Shown: piece by piece, positions 10,244 through 23,122 of the stretch
Layout: each line of letters starts with the position of its first letter
Numbering within the stretch: the first letter of the stretch is position 1
From: Palaemon carinicauda
Lineage: Eukaryota; Arthropoda; Malacostraca; Decapoda; Palaemonidae
Direction of reading: 5' to 3'
Assembly (NCBI RefSeq): GCF_036898095.1
Contig: NC_090757.1
Span: 62,462,347-62,526,346, forward strand
DNA length: 64,000 bases
Translations under genes and position numbers: made by a program
The notes under the pieces: generated by a model
The model's database searches: none
What the model saw: only the letters and a program-made list of their open reading frames with translations
Told to the model about the DNA's origin: nothing

Positions 10244-13200
10244 TCCTCATAGTTATCTCTAGTCGCCTGTATGTCTGCGGTAATGCCTGGCCAGTACACT
10301 GATGCCTCTGCACGAGCAGTCATCATGGAAACACCCTGATGTGCCAAATGTAATGCGGATAGGACACCCTGGCGCAAACACGTCGGGATGATAACACGAT
10401 CTTTGAACAATGCGACACCGTCGAAGGTGATGAGCTTGTTCCGTAGGTGGTAGTACGCACGGAGGTGTTGTGGCATGTCATCTTTTGATGTCGGGAACCC
10501 ATGTTCGATGAGCTCTGTGAGCGCGTGAAGGGCGGGATCGCTTGCTGTAGATTCCCGAACACGGTCCCAGGTGACCGCTGGAAGGGAATCTAGGGCTGTG
10601 AGGTATGCGGGCTCTTCAATTGTGCATGTGTCACAGTCCCTCATGCGTATGCCGGCAAGGATATCGTGGTGGACCGACGGTATGGAGTGGTTGCAGACTG
10701 ATGCATTGTCGTCAGGGAGATACAGTTTTTCTGGGTTGGTGTCGCCTCTTGGATGACGTGAAATGGCATCAGCTGCTTTGTTGCGCATCCCTGGCACGTA
10801 TACGATGAGGAAGCGGTAGCGCAGTGTCTTCTCCTTTAGGTTGCGCAGGCGGGGATTCGGGATGTCATCCAGGGATCGGTTCCCCAACACCTTTAATAGT
10901 GGCTTGTGATCTACCGCAATGACCAGGTTTGAGCAGCCGAGGACAAAGTAGCGTGATTTGTCAAGGGCATCGGCTACCGCCAGGGCTTCCCCCTCTATCG
11001 CGGCATACCTGGATTCGGCTGGGTGCGTGAAACGACTCCCGACTAGGGTCACCTTCCAACCTTCGCGGCAGCAGAATGGCTTGTCTGTTGGGCATTGGCA
11101 ATGTTTTTGGAACAGCCAGAACCCGATGCCTTCTTTAGACCAATCGGTCGCAAGGCATGTCGGCTTGGTTTTGTCGAAGATGCGCACCCCGTTGGTAATT
11201 TTATCTACAATGGCCTCTTTAGATGCTTGGAATGCGCTTTCAAGATCGTTGGTCCACGTAAATGCCTTGTCGGGTTTCAGTAGCTCACGGAACGGGAGCA
11301 TGCGCTCGGCCATACTGAAAGCATAAGACACTTGGTTTACTAGGCCAAACCACGATCGAGCGTCGGTAATGTTCTTCGGGCGTGGGAAGTCTGATATTGC
11401 CTGCAGGTATTTCGCACAAGGGCGTACACTGTCCATTGAGATGGTGAAGCCGGCGAATTCTACCTCGCGACAGCCAAACAAAAATTTGTCGGGATTGAGG
11501 GTGATGCCGTTTCTCCCGCAGACGTCGAGCCAAGTGACTGCCAGGTAGAAGCTTTCCTCAATAGTGTCGGCCCACAGTAATGTGTCATCAACGCATTTCG
11601 TCATGTCACGGACGTCGGCTACTATCTCATCAAATCGCCTTGAGTAGCCATCACCTGAAGCGGCATAGCCTTGTGGGGCGACACAGTATCGATATCTGCC
11701 CCAGGGTGCGATAAAGGTGGTCATGTGGCAGTCCTCCTTGTGCAGTGGTACACTGTGGTATCCATTCCAGGCATCGAACACTGGTTTTAGTTTCCCCGGT
11801 GGGACACAACGGGCCTGATGAAAGGGCGATTGGGTGTGGTGTGTTTCACAAGTGGCATGAGCATTGAGAGCCTGAAGGTCTACCGTCCTTCTAGGCTTCC
11901 CCGTCTTCTTGGCGCAGACTACCATTCTGTGGCACCATGTCACCGGCTCTCCTACGGGCACTGGCTCGATAACTCCCATTTTGACGTCTTGGTCCAGACC
12001 TGCTTTCACGGTTTCTTGCCAGTGTAACGCTACTGGAATGGGGGTGTGATGGGCAACGGGCTTAGCATCTGAGTCAACCAACAAGCGCATCGGTGGGCCC
12101 GCCACCATGGGGAGGGGCTGGTGGATGCACGTGTTGAATGTGCTGGAGGCATAAAGTTCCTTCAGGTATTGTTGAATGGCCTCCCTGTTACCTTCTGTGG
12201 CCGGCATGGGGATAGACGTAGGTTTAGGTGGGGGAGCCGTGCGCCGAGGACAATTGCATTGAGATGTCACGCCCTTGTCACATGTATCATTTTGCGGTGT
12301 ACAATTGTGTGTGGTTGCCGCACTGCACGACATCTTACCCAGTGTGGGGAAATCCTTGGAGATTATGCCAAGATCGACACAGGCGCTGCGTGACAAGAAC
12401 ACTCTGTCGGTCGAATCCGTGACGTACACTATTTGCCGAGATTCGGTTTGCGGATCTCCGGCGTGTGTTCCGCAGAATCGGACGATGGCTGCCCCTAAGA
12501 TACGGATATCTTGTTTATTCGCCGCCTTCATTCTCATCGAGACCGGGAGCAGGTCCGCGGTCGTCAGGCCCATCTGCTCGATAACGTTGACCCCGACCAG
12601 ACAACTCTGGCAACCGGTGTCGGCCATGGCAGGGAGTGTTGCAGGTCTTGTGCGCTTGACCGGTCTGAATCCCAGGGCGAGGTAATCGCCTGCATGGATG
12701 CTGAGTCGGAGGTTTATGAACGGCTGCGGTTGGGAGTTCCGCCTGAGCCATCTGTCACACATGTTGTCATACAGGTGGTGATCTAGTGCTAGCAACTGTT
12801 CACCGTCGATCGTTCGGATATCTGACATGGCACACAACTCTACGAATGCTGCCGTCTGTTCGTCGCATGCGTCTGTGTTGGCAGATTCAGCCGCCGATTT
12901 ACTCCGGCACATTCGCTCTATGTGGTTATCGCGATTACATTTGCGGCACTTTCTACTGTAAGCCGGGCACTCAGTCTTCCTGATTCGCCAGGGCGCATTC
13001 TTGCCATGGCCCTTCTCACCACAGTACCCGCAAACAGCTTGTCTGCCACCGTCACTTGCATCCGTCTGACGTGCATCACCCCTGTTTACTGCGTTTTGGC
13101 GTTTGATGCGGCGATAGGAGCTGGTGACAGCCTCCGCGCCATGACTGTAGGTTTCCAGCAATCGGGACGCAGACTGCTTACCAGACTCTTTCGCTTCGAT

Positions 13201-13875
13201 GAACCTGATCGTTTCCTCCAACGACATCTCCTCCCGCTGGTCGCTAAGTAGATCCAGCTGGATGTCCTGGTCAGCGATACCTCCTGCAAGCACATCTTTG
13301 ATCACGTCGTCCGCAAAGTTTACGCTTAGTCCACATATGCACCTCCTGACGTATTTGCATGTGTTTGCTTGGGCCTTCACGCGGGCGTGAAATGCCTGTA
13401 TCAGTTCCTCGCGGCCCTGTCGCATGTTTGAGAGAGCCGCCCGCGCCACCATTGCGTTCTCCCCGCGCACCACGAGGGCTTTTATCGCACTAAGCACCGC
13501 ATCCTCCGATTCGCCTACCAGGCTCCTCCCCGCGGCGCTGGTGATGTCCTTGCGTAGACTCTCCTCACAACATTCAAGGAGCTGTACCACAACATCATCG
13601 CCTTTGAGCCCGGTTCCCTTGCGGTATTCGCCCCAACGAGTTAGGAAATAGTCCCACTCCCCACTCATGCCGGCCGCTGATATTGTTGGGCGCTTAAGTT
13701 TTTCAACCTTGGTGCTTGGCAGGTGGTATTGAGCTACTGGGCCCTGGGCATGAGTCGTTGTGTGTGCGTTCAGGAGCGCTGCGGTAATGATGGGCTCTGT
13801 GGATGCCTCGGTTCGATAGGTGCATCCAGGCACTGGGCAGCCAATGCTTTGTGCGGCCATTTTGCTGCTTATCAC
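10123..13875 (-). CDS. Gag-Pol polyprotein, gypsy-type retrotransposon
   Basis: The uninterrupted 1250-codon frame encodes, in order: an N-terminal Cys2His2-like finger (C13, C18, H38, H42); a Gag region; two zinc knuckles (C282-C303, then a standard CX2CX4HX4C at 310-323); an aspartic protease with D-T-G at 419-421; a reverse transcriptase with catalytic V-D-D at 762-764; an RNase H with Asp911 in A-T-D-W-S and D-H-K at 989-991; and the integrase zinc region (H1176, H1179, C1212). One expected zinc ligand of the integrase is Tyr1209. The last 35 or so residues are out of frame relative to the integrase core. Long intactness suggests a fairly recent insertion. Confidence 0.9.
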   Translation of the reverse strand: MISSKMAAQSIGCPVPGCTYRTEASTEPIITAALLNAHTTTHAQGPVAQYHLPSTKVEKLKRPTISAAGMSGEWDYFLTRWGEYRKGTGLKGDDVVVQLLECCEESLRKDITSAAGRSLVGESEDAVLSAIKALVVRGENAMVARAALSNMRQGREELIQAFHARVKAQANTCKYVRRCICGLSVNFADDVIKDVLAGGIADQDIQLDLLSDQREEMSLEETIRFIEAKESGKQSASRLLETYSHGAEAVTSSYRRIKRQNAVNRGDARQTDASDGGRQAVCGYCGEKGHGKNAPWRIRKTECPAYSRKCRKCNRDNHIERMCRSKSAAESANTDACDEQTAAFVELCAMSDIRTIDGEQLLALDHHLYDNMCDRWLRRNSQPQPFINLRLSIHAGDYLALGFRPVKRTRPATLPAMADTGCQSCLVGVNVIEQMGLTTADLLPVSMRMKAANKQDIRILGAAIVRFCGTHAGDPQTESRQIVYVTDSTDRVFLSRSACVDLGIISKDFPTLGKMSCSAATTHNCTPQNDTCDKGVTSQCNCPRRTAPPPKPTSIPMPATEGNREAIQQYLKELYASSTFNTCIHQPLPMVAGPPMRLLVDSDAKPVAHHTPIPVALHWQETVKAGLDQDVKMGVIEPVPVGEPVTWCHRMVVCAKKTGKPRRTVDLQALNAHATCETHHTQSPFHQARCVPPGKLKPVFDAWNGYHSVPLHKEDCHMTTFIAPWGRYRYCVAPQGYAASGDGYSRRFDEIVADVRDMTKCVDDTLLWADTIEESFYLAVTWLDVCGRNGITLNPDKFLFGCREVEFAGFTISMDSVRPCAKYLQAISDFPRPKNITDARSWFGLVNQVSYAFSMAERMLPFRELLKPDKAFTWTNDLESAFQASKEAIVDKITNGVRIFDKTKPTCLATDWSKEGIGFWLFQKHCQCPTDKPFCCREGWKVTLVGSRFTHPAESRYAAIEGEALAVADALDKSRYFVLGCSNLVIAVDHKPLLKVLGNRSLDDIPNPRLRNLKEKTLRYRFLIVYVPGMRNKAADAISRHPRGDTNPEKLYLPDDNASVCNHSIPSVHHDILAGIRMRDCDTCTIEEPAYLTALDSLPAVTWDRVRESTASDPALHALTELIEHGFPTSKDDMPQHLRAYYHLRNKLITFDGVALFKDRVIIPTCLRQGVLSALHLAHQGVSMMTARAEASVYWPGITADIQATRDNYEDCHRMAPSQPSAPPPHPSCLFTHSSQCVPTTSLTRAPTTW

Positions 13876-14240
13876 TGTGAATTACCTACTAGGGAATTAC
13901 TGACAGAGTGAATCACTTTAATCACTGTAAACCATTTGGATACTACTGACCTTTTGCGTCCTTTTTGCTGTATTCACGTTCTCCACAGGTTTGCGGGTTT
14001 GTTCATATCGTGGTGTAGGGACACACAATCAGGTAGATCTAGTAACAGACTTAACTTTAATACACAGCAACACTGTTCTTGACAATTCCCGGTTGCATTA
14101 GATTCAAGTCCGTTCACTTTTGTTATGGCCACGTTTAGCTTACCCTTGGCTGGCACTAGTCACCACATTATCACTCAGCTCGTTGCATCACTTACAATAA
14201 TGTCTTTTAACAATGACTTCTCCCTCGGATCGTTTGTACA

Positions 14241-14356
14241 TAAATAGGAACGATTTCTATTTGTATTTGGCATGTAAACAATGTACAAACGAGCTACAAG
14301 CGAGGGGTGTGCTCTACAACGTTCACAGTGTCACACACAGGTGACGTTCATAAGTC
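14241..14356 (-). repeat. 5' LTR of gypsy element
   Basis: This is the partner of 8573-8688. No standard TGG-starting tRNA primer site was recognised directly after it. Confidence 0.8.
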
Positions 14357-14639
14357 GTAAGTCATATTTTTTTCTTTAATGAAGGAAGAAAAAATAATAT
14401 TTGATGATGAGCAAGGATGGATATTTTAGAGAATACTATATATAAAATTATGAAAAAACCAGAAGTACGTAATGTGTTGAATGCATGCCGATAACATAAT
14501 TTTAATTCTTATTTGAGAAGAAAATTCCAAGCTAATAGTAAAATTATCTCTAATATGAAGACTGATTCGTTAATCCTTTGTTAGCCGGAAGGGATAGTTA
14601 ATCTCCAACAAAATAACGGTGCTAAACTCTTGATCTATT
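14357..14639. other. Non-coding
   Basis: AT-rich sequence with nothing recognised. Confidence 0.4.
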
Positions 14640-15090
14640 CCCACTGCCATCTGTTCAGAATTAGTACCTTCATTAACAGAAACAATATTTTTGCTATTTG
14701 TTATATATTCTGTGTCTTCTCCCAATTTTACTTTACCATCTATCCTGCATTTCATAAATATGAAACCGAATAAAACTACCCTGTTGATTTTAAAGTTTTG
14801 TTTTTCTTCTTTTTACCCTTTTTCACTCAAAATTTCCCTAACACAGGGAAATTTTCCTCCATCTGGCCACATTATGACTATCAGGTTTAAGGCCTATCCA
14901 TACACCAGAGCATTAGTAACCTCATTAACAGAACCAACTTTTTTACTATTTGTCATAGATTTTGTGGCTTATCCCATTTTTCTTTTACCATACATCGTGC
15001 TTTTCATAAATGTGAAACCGAATAAAATTTCCTGATCATTTTGAATTTTTGTCCTATTTTCCTAAAACGGGGAAATTTTGTTAGGCTTAT
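14640..15090. repeat. Two-copy repeat, about 252-bp period
   Basis: The blocks around CATTAACAGAA (14671 and 14923) and CATAAATATGAAACCGAATAA (with T/G variants) recur at a spacing of about 252 bp. The copies are diverged and no function is visible. Confidence 0.65.
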
Positions 15091-17127
<2,037 letters not shown>

Positions 17128-17285
17128 ATACATACATACATATACCAAGGCACTTCCCCCAATTTTTTTTTGGGGGGGGGTTGGGGGGGTAGCCGACATC
17201 AAAAAATGAAACAAAAAAGGGGACCACCTCTCTCCACGTTCCTCCCAGCCTGACAAGAGACTTAACCGAATTCGGCTGGTACTGC
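17128..17285 (-). repeat. LINE 3' end fragment, antisense
   Basis: The reverse complement matches the 3' UTR of the LINE fragment at 59403-59910: AGCAGTACCAGCCGAA, CAGGCTGGGAGGA, TCGGCTACCCCC and GGGGGAAGTGC. It is followed by an ATGTAT/(TA)n tail. Confidence 0.75.
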
Positions 17286-17394
17286 TATATACTGTATATC
17301 TATATCTATTCTAAAGGTTTTAAAGAAAAAACAAAAGAAATATGCAGTCAAACAAATTTAGTGTTCAACTTGTTGGGAGCTTTGTTGATTGACT

Positions 17395-17602
17395 TATTAT
17401 TATTAGAAGCTGGGCTATAACCCTAGTTGGAAAAGCAAAGATGCTATAAGCCTAAGGGCTCCAACAGGGAAAAATAGTCCTGTGATGAAAGGAAACAAGG
17501 AAGCAAATAAACTACAAGAGAAGAATAAACAATGGAAATAAAATATTTCAAGAACAGTAACAAAATTTCATAGATCCTTCACATTTAAACTATAAAAACT
17601 TC
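17395..17602 (-). repeat. SINE-like repeat, 3' half (split copy)
   Basis: The tail-proximal part of the SINE, with a short (TTA)n and the TTTTCCAACTAGGGTT motif on the minus strand. It is interrupted after AAAACTT by the Merlin-like element and resumes at 22180. Confidence 0.75.
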
Positions 17603-18019
17603 GGAGCCTATGTAGTTTGTTGGGACAGGCATGGGACCGCCAGAAATTAGAGTAAAAAATGTCAAACATTGGCTCTTTCAAGGGAATGATCAGAGAATGA
17701 AATTGTATTGAATTAACTTGTTTTGTGAATGCTTGTCCTAACAAACTTCATACTAGGACAGGGTCGCGATCGCTAGAAAATAGAGTAAAAAACGTCGCCA
17801 ATTTAATTTTCACGAGGAGTTTAACAATGAAATCAATTCACTTTCTGTAAATGCTTGTCCCAACAAACTACATACTAGGACAGGGATGTGATTGCCAGAA
17901 AATAGTGGAAAACTTCAGCAATAGACTTTAACAACTAACCCAAACTTTCCCCCCAACCTAACGTTCATGTCATGTCTTTACTTTCTTAATCACCTAACGG
18001 GGGTTTAACGTCCCCGTGC

Positions 18020-18130
18020 GACCTCCCAAACACTGTCGCTATCATACAAACACCACAAACCCACCTAACCTAGTAGTTCCCAGATCACAATCCCTAGCCG
18101 GGGCAAGCCCCCAGACCCCCTTCCCAGGTC
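18020..18130. repeat. Inverted repeat arm, left
   Basis: AACCTAGTAGTTCCCAG and CCCCCTTCCCAGG recur in reverse complement at about 20095-20195. The arms flank the transposase remnant inside the Merlin-like element. Confidence 0.65.
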
Positions 18131-18429
18131 TCCTACACAATAAAAGCAATGGGCAGCCCTCTTAAGTTATATCTTGACCACTTTGTAATAGTTACTCATG
18201 ATTACCATAATATTCTTAGTCTCTATAGTTGAAATCCTTGGGTTCTTAGCACCTTCAAGCTCTTCCAGGGTGGAGGATTAGGCGGAGGACTTGAATTTGC
18301 CCGACTAGTGGAAGGTCGGGCGTCACTTGCGGAAGAACGGCCGGTGGAGGACCGAATGTTACTGAGAGAGGTTGACTTGTTGAGGGCCGAAGGTTACTAG
18401 CGTTAGCGGGAGGACGGATTGTTGAGGGA

Positions 18430-19400
18430 GGAGATTCAGGAATTGGCAAGTGTGGGTAAATGCGCTTGACGAGCTGTAAAAATGCCCCGAACGGTCATAA
18501 GGATTTCTATATATTGCTTGCTGATACAGTAATCTGCGAAATAGCTGTTGCACAACTCTTTCTGGGTACCGAGTCTTGGTAGCAAGCTCCTTGTGAGAAC
18601 CCGCCAATGTGATTCTATAGTGTTTATGTACGGTTGGGTTATTAGGATCAAACAAAGTTAACACTGATTAACTGTAAAATGAATAAAATCATAGTTTTGG
18701 CCTTGGCGTAGCCTTTCCAGCAATCGGAAATGATGGTGATCACTAGAAGAACATGCTTTTGGGGCGCCTAGATTGTTTGCACGCTACATTCCGCAACCAC
18801 TTGGAAATAGGTCTCGCGTGTTTCCCGGTCAATGCCCCCAAAGACCCAGGTTCCTTCGACTCGCTGCCCTATGTTATACTTCCTCGTGCCGAACTCACTC
18901 ATCCACTATTACAATGTGCTCTGGTCGGCCTATTTTCTTGTCTAAAATCAAAAACTGTTCACGCTTCTTGGCAAAAGCTATACCAGTCACCAAGAGTGTG
19001 AAAAGCAAGCTTTTCCCTCTTCACAGCAACGCTGTCTTGAGCCCAACGTTCAACCCAACATGTAAAGAGAATGACCTCGTGTTCTTCGAGGTGTGAGCTC
19101 GAAGATTGAGCCCTGCTTCATTATGGATTTTTTGTGACACTTGCGGTTTATTGGCCAGTGAGCGCATTGCAGCCATCACGTATAAGGGCAACATCAACTA
19201 CTTTACACTTCACAGGGACCCCTAAAATCACGTAAGAGCCCTTCACGAAATAAAAAATAAAAAATTCTGGGGTAATTCGAGTTTATATCTAAAAATCTTA
19301 TTGCCCTCAGTGCATGTAGCTGATCTTCATGAGTAATAAACTCAACAACATTGCTCAAAGAAGAAAAACTAAAGGGAACACGTCTGTACGGTAAATATGA
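18430..19400 (-). pseudogene. Merlin/IS1016-type transposase, broken
   Basis: Minus-strand translation in three alternating frames gives the blocks GRPEHIVIVDE, GTWVFGG, SDCWKGY and TIESHWRVL. These match the DDE-type transposase pattern of Merlin and bacterial IS1595/IS1016 proteins. The inferred catalytic codons are Asp at 18901-18903, Asp at 18723-18725 and Glu at 18613-18615. Frameshifts and stops separate the blocks. Weaker N-terminal similarity reaches about 19400 (LHALRAIRFLD, FREGLLRDF). The enzyme would cut and paste the surrounding element. It is inactive as seen. Confidence 0.72.
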
Positions 19401-20762
19401 CACTTAAATTACTAGTGAAACTGGAATTTGCCATAAGTAATGGACTAGTGCTGGCTAGTTTGGTATTTTTGTCTATGATAAAAGGGGCCGAGGGCATAAT
19501 AACTTATGTATCGGTCTATTAAAATGTGAAGTATTTTTTCACTCGCAAGTCCATTTTTTACATCTGAGAGACTGAAGGGGGCTTATTGCGTATGCTTGGT
19601 TTCTGTGTATTTATAATGTCTGTCAGGTGATTTTTTTTAAACCAATTAACAGCTTACAAGTACTTTTTCATAAGTTTTCCCAAATGTTCTACAACATACA
19701 TTTTTTTTTTCATCTTCCCCTTCAGTTTCAACTTGACCACCATCACGTAAAGACCTCTCTAAGAGGTCTCAATTATGTCGGCAATTGATTATGATGGAAA
19801 TGCTCTCCGTTCAATATAAAGCTATTGTTACACATACGAAATTAGAAATGTAACAGTGAAATAATGCCTCTAAGGTCCGATTCTGACTTAATTTTTAGGG
19901 AAGACCGGCACATTTTCTACTGCAAAGCTTCTGTAAAGACTGCCATGACAAAAAAAAAAAAAAAAAAAAAAAAAAGAAGAAGACTATCATAAGGTAAGGA
20001 ATTATTTGTGATTTACTTTTTCATAATGTAAGTTTTTTTGTTATTTACTTTATTATAATGTAGAGATTTATTTACGATTTTTAGTTTGCGACCTGAGAAG
20101 TTGGGGTCTGGCTAGCGGTTGTGCCCTGGGAAGGGGGTCCCAGGTTGCTTGGGGTTGTAACCTGGGAACTACTAGGTTAGGTTAGATGGGTTTGTTTGTT
20201 TCTACACCCTTTTACAAATCTCAAAAGTGTTAAATCACGTTTTGGCCTGTTTTCAGCCACTTACATGAGCCATATATTTTTCCAACTGGTTATCTTGTGC
20301 TTATTTTGTATTTCTTATCATTATTATTGCTGCAAATCACACTTTTATGACATTTCCCAACCCCCAAAAAACCCCGGTTTCCCACTGTGTACACCATAAT
20401 TGTCGATATATAAGGGGGTCCAAAAACTTATGAATGGGTGGTTTGCCCCAATAATCATGGTCAGAAATGCATAAAGCACAAAATAGCAAGTAGGTAAAAT
20501 ATATGGTTCATGTATTAGGCTAGAAATGAAAGTAACATATTTACCGTCCGTTACGGTGGTTCGCTTTGGATAGGCCGACCTCATTCAGGTCAATCTCAGG
20601 TCGCGGGGACATTAAAAATTTTGAATTCACGCGGCCAACAAAAGTAGGCCTACAAGCGCACAGAAACGTAAGGTTACTACGGGTGGGTTGTTTGACACTA
20701 GCTCAATTTGCCAAAAAAACCTTAACTAGATGTTGGCTAACCTAACCTTTGGTTATACATAC
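19401..20762. other. Interior of Merlin-like element, no gene
   Basis: AT-rich sequence with a poly-A run at 19950-19975 and the right inverted arm at about 20095-20195. No coding region is supported. Confidence 0.5.
20095..20195. repeat. Inverted repeat arm, right
   Basis: Reverse-complement partner of 18020-18130. Confidence 0.65.
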
Positions 20763-20780
20763 ATACATATATATATATAT

Positions 20781-20861
<81 letters not shown>

Positions 20862-20886
20862 TATATACATATATATATATATGTAT

Positions 20887-20964
<78 letters not shown>

Positions 20965-21040
20965 TATATATATATATATATATACATATGTATACGTATA
21001 CATATGTATATATACACCTATATGTATAGACATGTACAGT

Positions 21041-21109
<69 letters not shown>
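20763..21109. repeat. (TA)n / (CATA)n microsatellite
   Basis: About 350 bp of TA with interspersed CATACATA and GTATAC variants, directly next to a DIRS terminus. Confidence 0.95.
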
Positions 21110-21115
<6 letters not shown>

Positions 21116-21420
21116 CCAACACAGAGACTTACCTCAAAACACTTTCATAGGAGTTACCTGGAACCTCCTCTCAAACGACCAGTTTTGTGTAGTTTACCCT
21201 ACTCCCGTTTTTTATAATGATAGGCCTAGCGGAGGAATACATGCCCTGAGGGCAATACCAAGCCAGGCCACGTTTCCTAGGTCGTAGTCTTCAGTAAGTT
21301 TTCTGGTCGCGTCGCGTTATCACACGACGCTCCTCTGCTCTCAGTGCGACCCTTTGTGTCTCGTGGCCATGTGGTTACCACATGGTCCGTTGTGCTCTGC
21401 CCGCGCGCTTGGTGCTTTTA
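21110..21420 (+). mobile_element. DIRS left-terminal fragment (family of copy D)
   Basis: TTGTTCCAACAC, CTTACCTC, TTTTGTGTAGTTTACCCTA and TCAGTAAGTTTTCTGGTC follow in the same order as at 32252-32460. It is a truncated left end of that DIRS family and breaks off in a (TA)n tract. Confidence 0.75.
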
Positions 21421-21515
21421 TATATATATATATATAATATATATATACATATATATAGATATATATACATATATATAGATATATATACATATATACATGG
21501 ATATATATACATATA
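21421..21515. repeat. (TA)n microsatellite
   Basis: TA tract with GATA and CATA variants. Confidence 0.9.
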
Positions 21516-21535
21516 CATAACAAATTAGTGTTCGG

Positions 21536-21930
21536 CATAATTTCAGGATGTGTCCCAACGAACTACAATCTTAACAAGGGTTTAAGAATGTTGATTGTTG
21601 GGATTAGTGAAAACATAAGTCTGAACATCAATAAATGTTCAAGCTTGCACCGCCAACTGATAGGCAAACGGGGCGCCGCTCAACTTTTGTTGTTACAGTC
21701 AGGCAGGAAGCAATGCTTGGGGTAACTTTAACGATCAATTAACTTGACAGCTGCTTCAGCGAACGACACATTCCAACAACTTTTCTCCTACCTAACAATT
21801 ATGATGATTATTACAGCAGTATCAAATGCCTCTGTAAGATGTGTCCCAACCAACTACAAACTTAAATTAGGGGTAAGAATGTATATTGATGGGACAGCAT
21901 TAAATCATAAAAATGAACGATTCTGAGCCT
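21536..21930. repeat. Two-copy repeat near Merlin right end
   Basis: GATGTGTCCCAAC(G/C)AACTAC recurs at about 21546 and 21837 (period about 290 bp), resembling the terminal TGTCC(T/C)AACAAACTACAT motif. Confidence 0.55.
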
Positions 21931-22179
21931 GGGACGACACGAGCTCCATCTATCGGGAAAGTTTGGATACTAGGCAGGAGCTACCCGTGACTTGCGTTCA
22001 GACCGGGCTGAACTTAGAAAATATTGCTGTGGCAAAGGTAAATTATAATATTCAGCTTGATAAAATAACTGAATATTGTGGTATATTGGATCATAGTAAA
22101 GAACATTTTCCCCATTAAGAAAATGATTTGACAAATAATAAGAAAGATATCCCCTGTCCTAACAAACTACATTCTACCC

Positions 22180-22669
22180 AAAACTTAAAAAAAAACAAGA
22201 GAACGAGGAACAAGGCAGAACAGCTTGCCTGAGTGTACCCGCAAGCAAGAGAACTCTGATCCATGACCGCGGAAGGTCATGGTACAGAGGCTATGGCGCT
22301 ACCCAAGACTAGAGAACAATAGTTTGTTTTTGAAGTGTCTTCCTAGAAGAGCTGCTTGCCATACCTGAAGTCTTTTTTCTACCCTTACTAAGAGAAAAGT
22401 AACCTCTGAACGATTACAGTTCAGAAGTAAGTTAACTTCTGGAGTGAAGAAGAATTGTTTAGTAATCTTAGTGTTGTCAGGCATATGAGAATTGAGGAGA
22501 ATATGGAAAGAATTGGCCAGACTATTCATTGTATGTGTAAGCAAAGACAGAAGGAGCTGTAACCAAAGAGAGTGGGATCCAATGTAGTACTGTCTGGCCT
22601 GTCAAAAGCCCCAATAACTCTTGCGGTAGTATCTCAACAGGTGGCTGGTGCCCTGGCCAACCTACTATC
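22180..22669 (-). repeat. SINE-like repeat, 5' half (split copy)
   Basis: Continues the SINE interrupted at 17602. It ends with the terminal hairpin at 22625-22669. Confidence 0.8.
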
Positions 22670-22894
22670 TATTCTGTATTTAGCACAAGCGCTGCTTTAT
22701 ATATGGAGAGATGAGATGGTAAATACAAACAAGGTTTGAATAATATGAATTTTAAGGATTTTTAATGACATGATTGAAATTACTATAAGGGGAAAGTCTA
22801 CTTCTTAGGACCTTATAAGAAAAGTTCATTCGGCATTAAATGAAACTAGTAACAAATGTAATGAATTAGAAATATTTGATTGTTTATGCACATA

Positions 22895-23122
22895 TGCAAT
22901 TGTTGCTAGTCAGCTGCAAGACAAAGGCCTCAGACATGTCAATTCATGTCTGGGGTTTGGCCAGTTTTCATTGCCGCGCTGGCCAGTGCAGATTGGTGAT
23001 TGTAAGCACAGCAGACAAACCTGTTTATGGGTGGCCCCGACTAGTACAGCCTTGCTGATCATGGCAATACACAAACAATCATCACATTATGGTATCTACA
23101 CTCAAAATATATATATATATAC

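Larger units (their letters stand above)
8573..14356 (-). mobile_element. Gypsy-type LTR retrotransposon, short LTRs
   Basis: Two direct repeats of 116 bp (8573-8688 and 14241-14356) differ at three positions and flank a minus-strand gag-pol. A purine-rich run adjoins the inner side of the 3' repeat (about 8690-8715 on the minus strand). Gene order is gag, protease, RT, RNase H, integrase, which defines Ty3/gypsy. LTRs this short and a single gag-pol frame recall the Mag-like group; that placement is inference. No env-like frame was seen. Frameshifts near 10205 and 9490 make it defective. No clear target duplication was identified. Confidence 0.88.
17603..22179. mobile_element. Merlin-like DNA transposon, 4.6 kb, degenerate
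   Basis: The element interrupts a SINE copy. Its ends are inverted repeats starting GG: 17603-17629 against the reverse complement of 22153-22179, sharing ATGTAGTTTGTT and GGACAGG. The flanks AAAACTTC (17595-17602) and AAAACTTA (22180-22187) match in 7 of 8 bases. A broken minus-strand transposase of the Merlin/IS1016 type lies inside (18430-19400). GG termini and an 8-bp duplication agree with that superfamily. Tandem copies of the terminal motif lie near 17733 and 17853, and related motifs near 21546 and 21837. The interior also took in (TA)n tracts and a DIRS fragment. Confidence 0.75.

Noticed and set aside
9034..13911. Several plus-strand frames of 60-136 codons
   Set aside because: They are shadows on the strand opposite the gypsy gag-pol.
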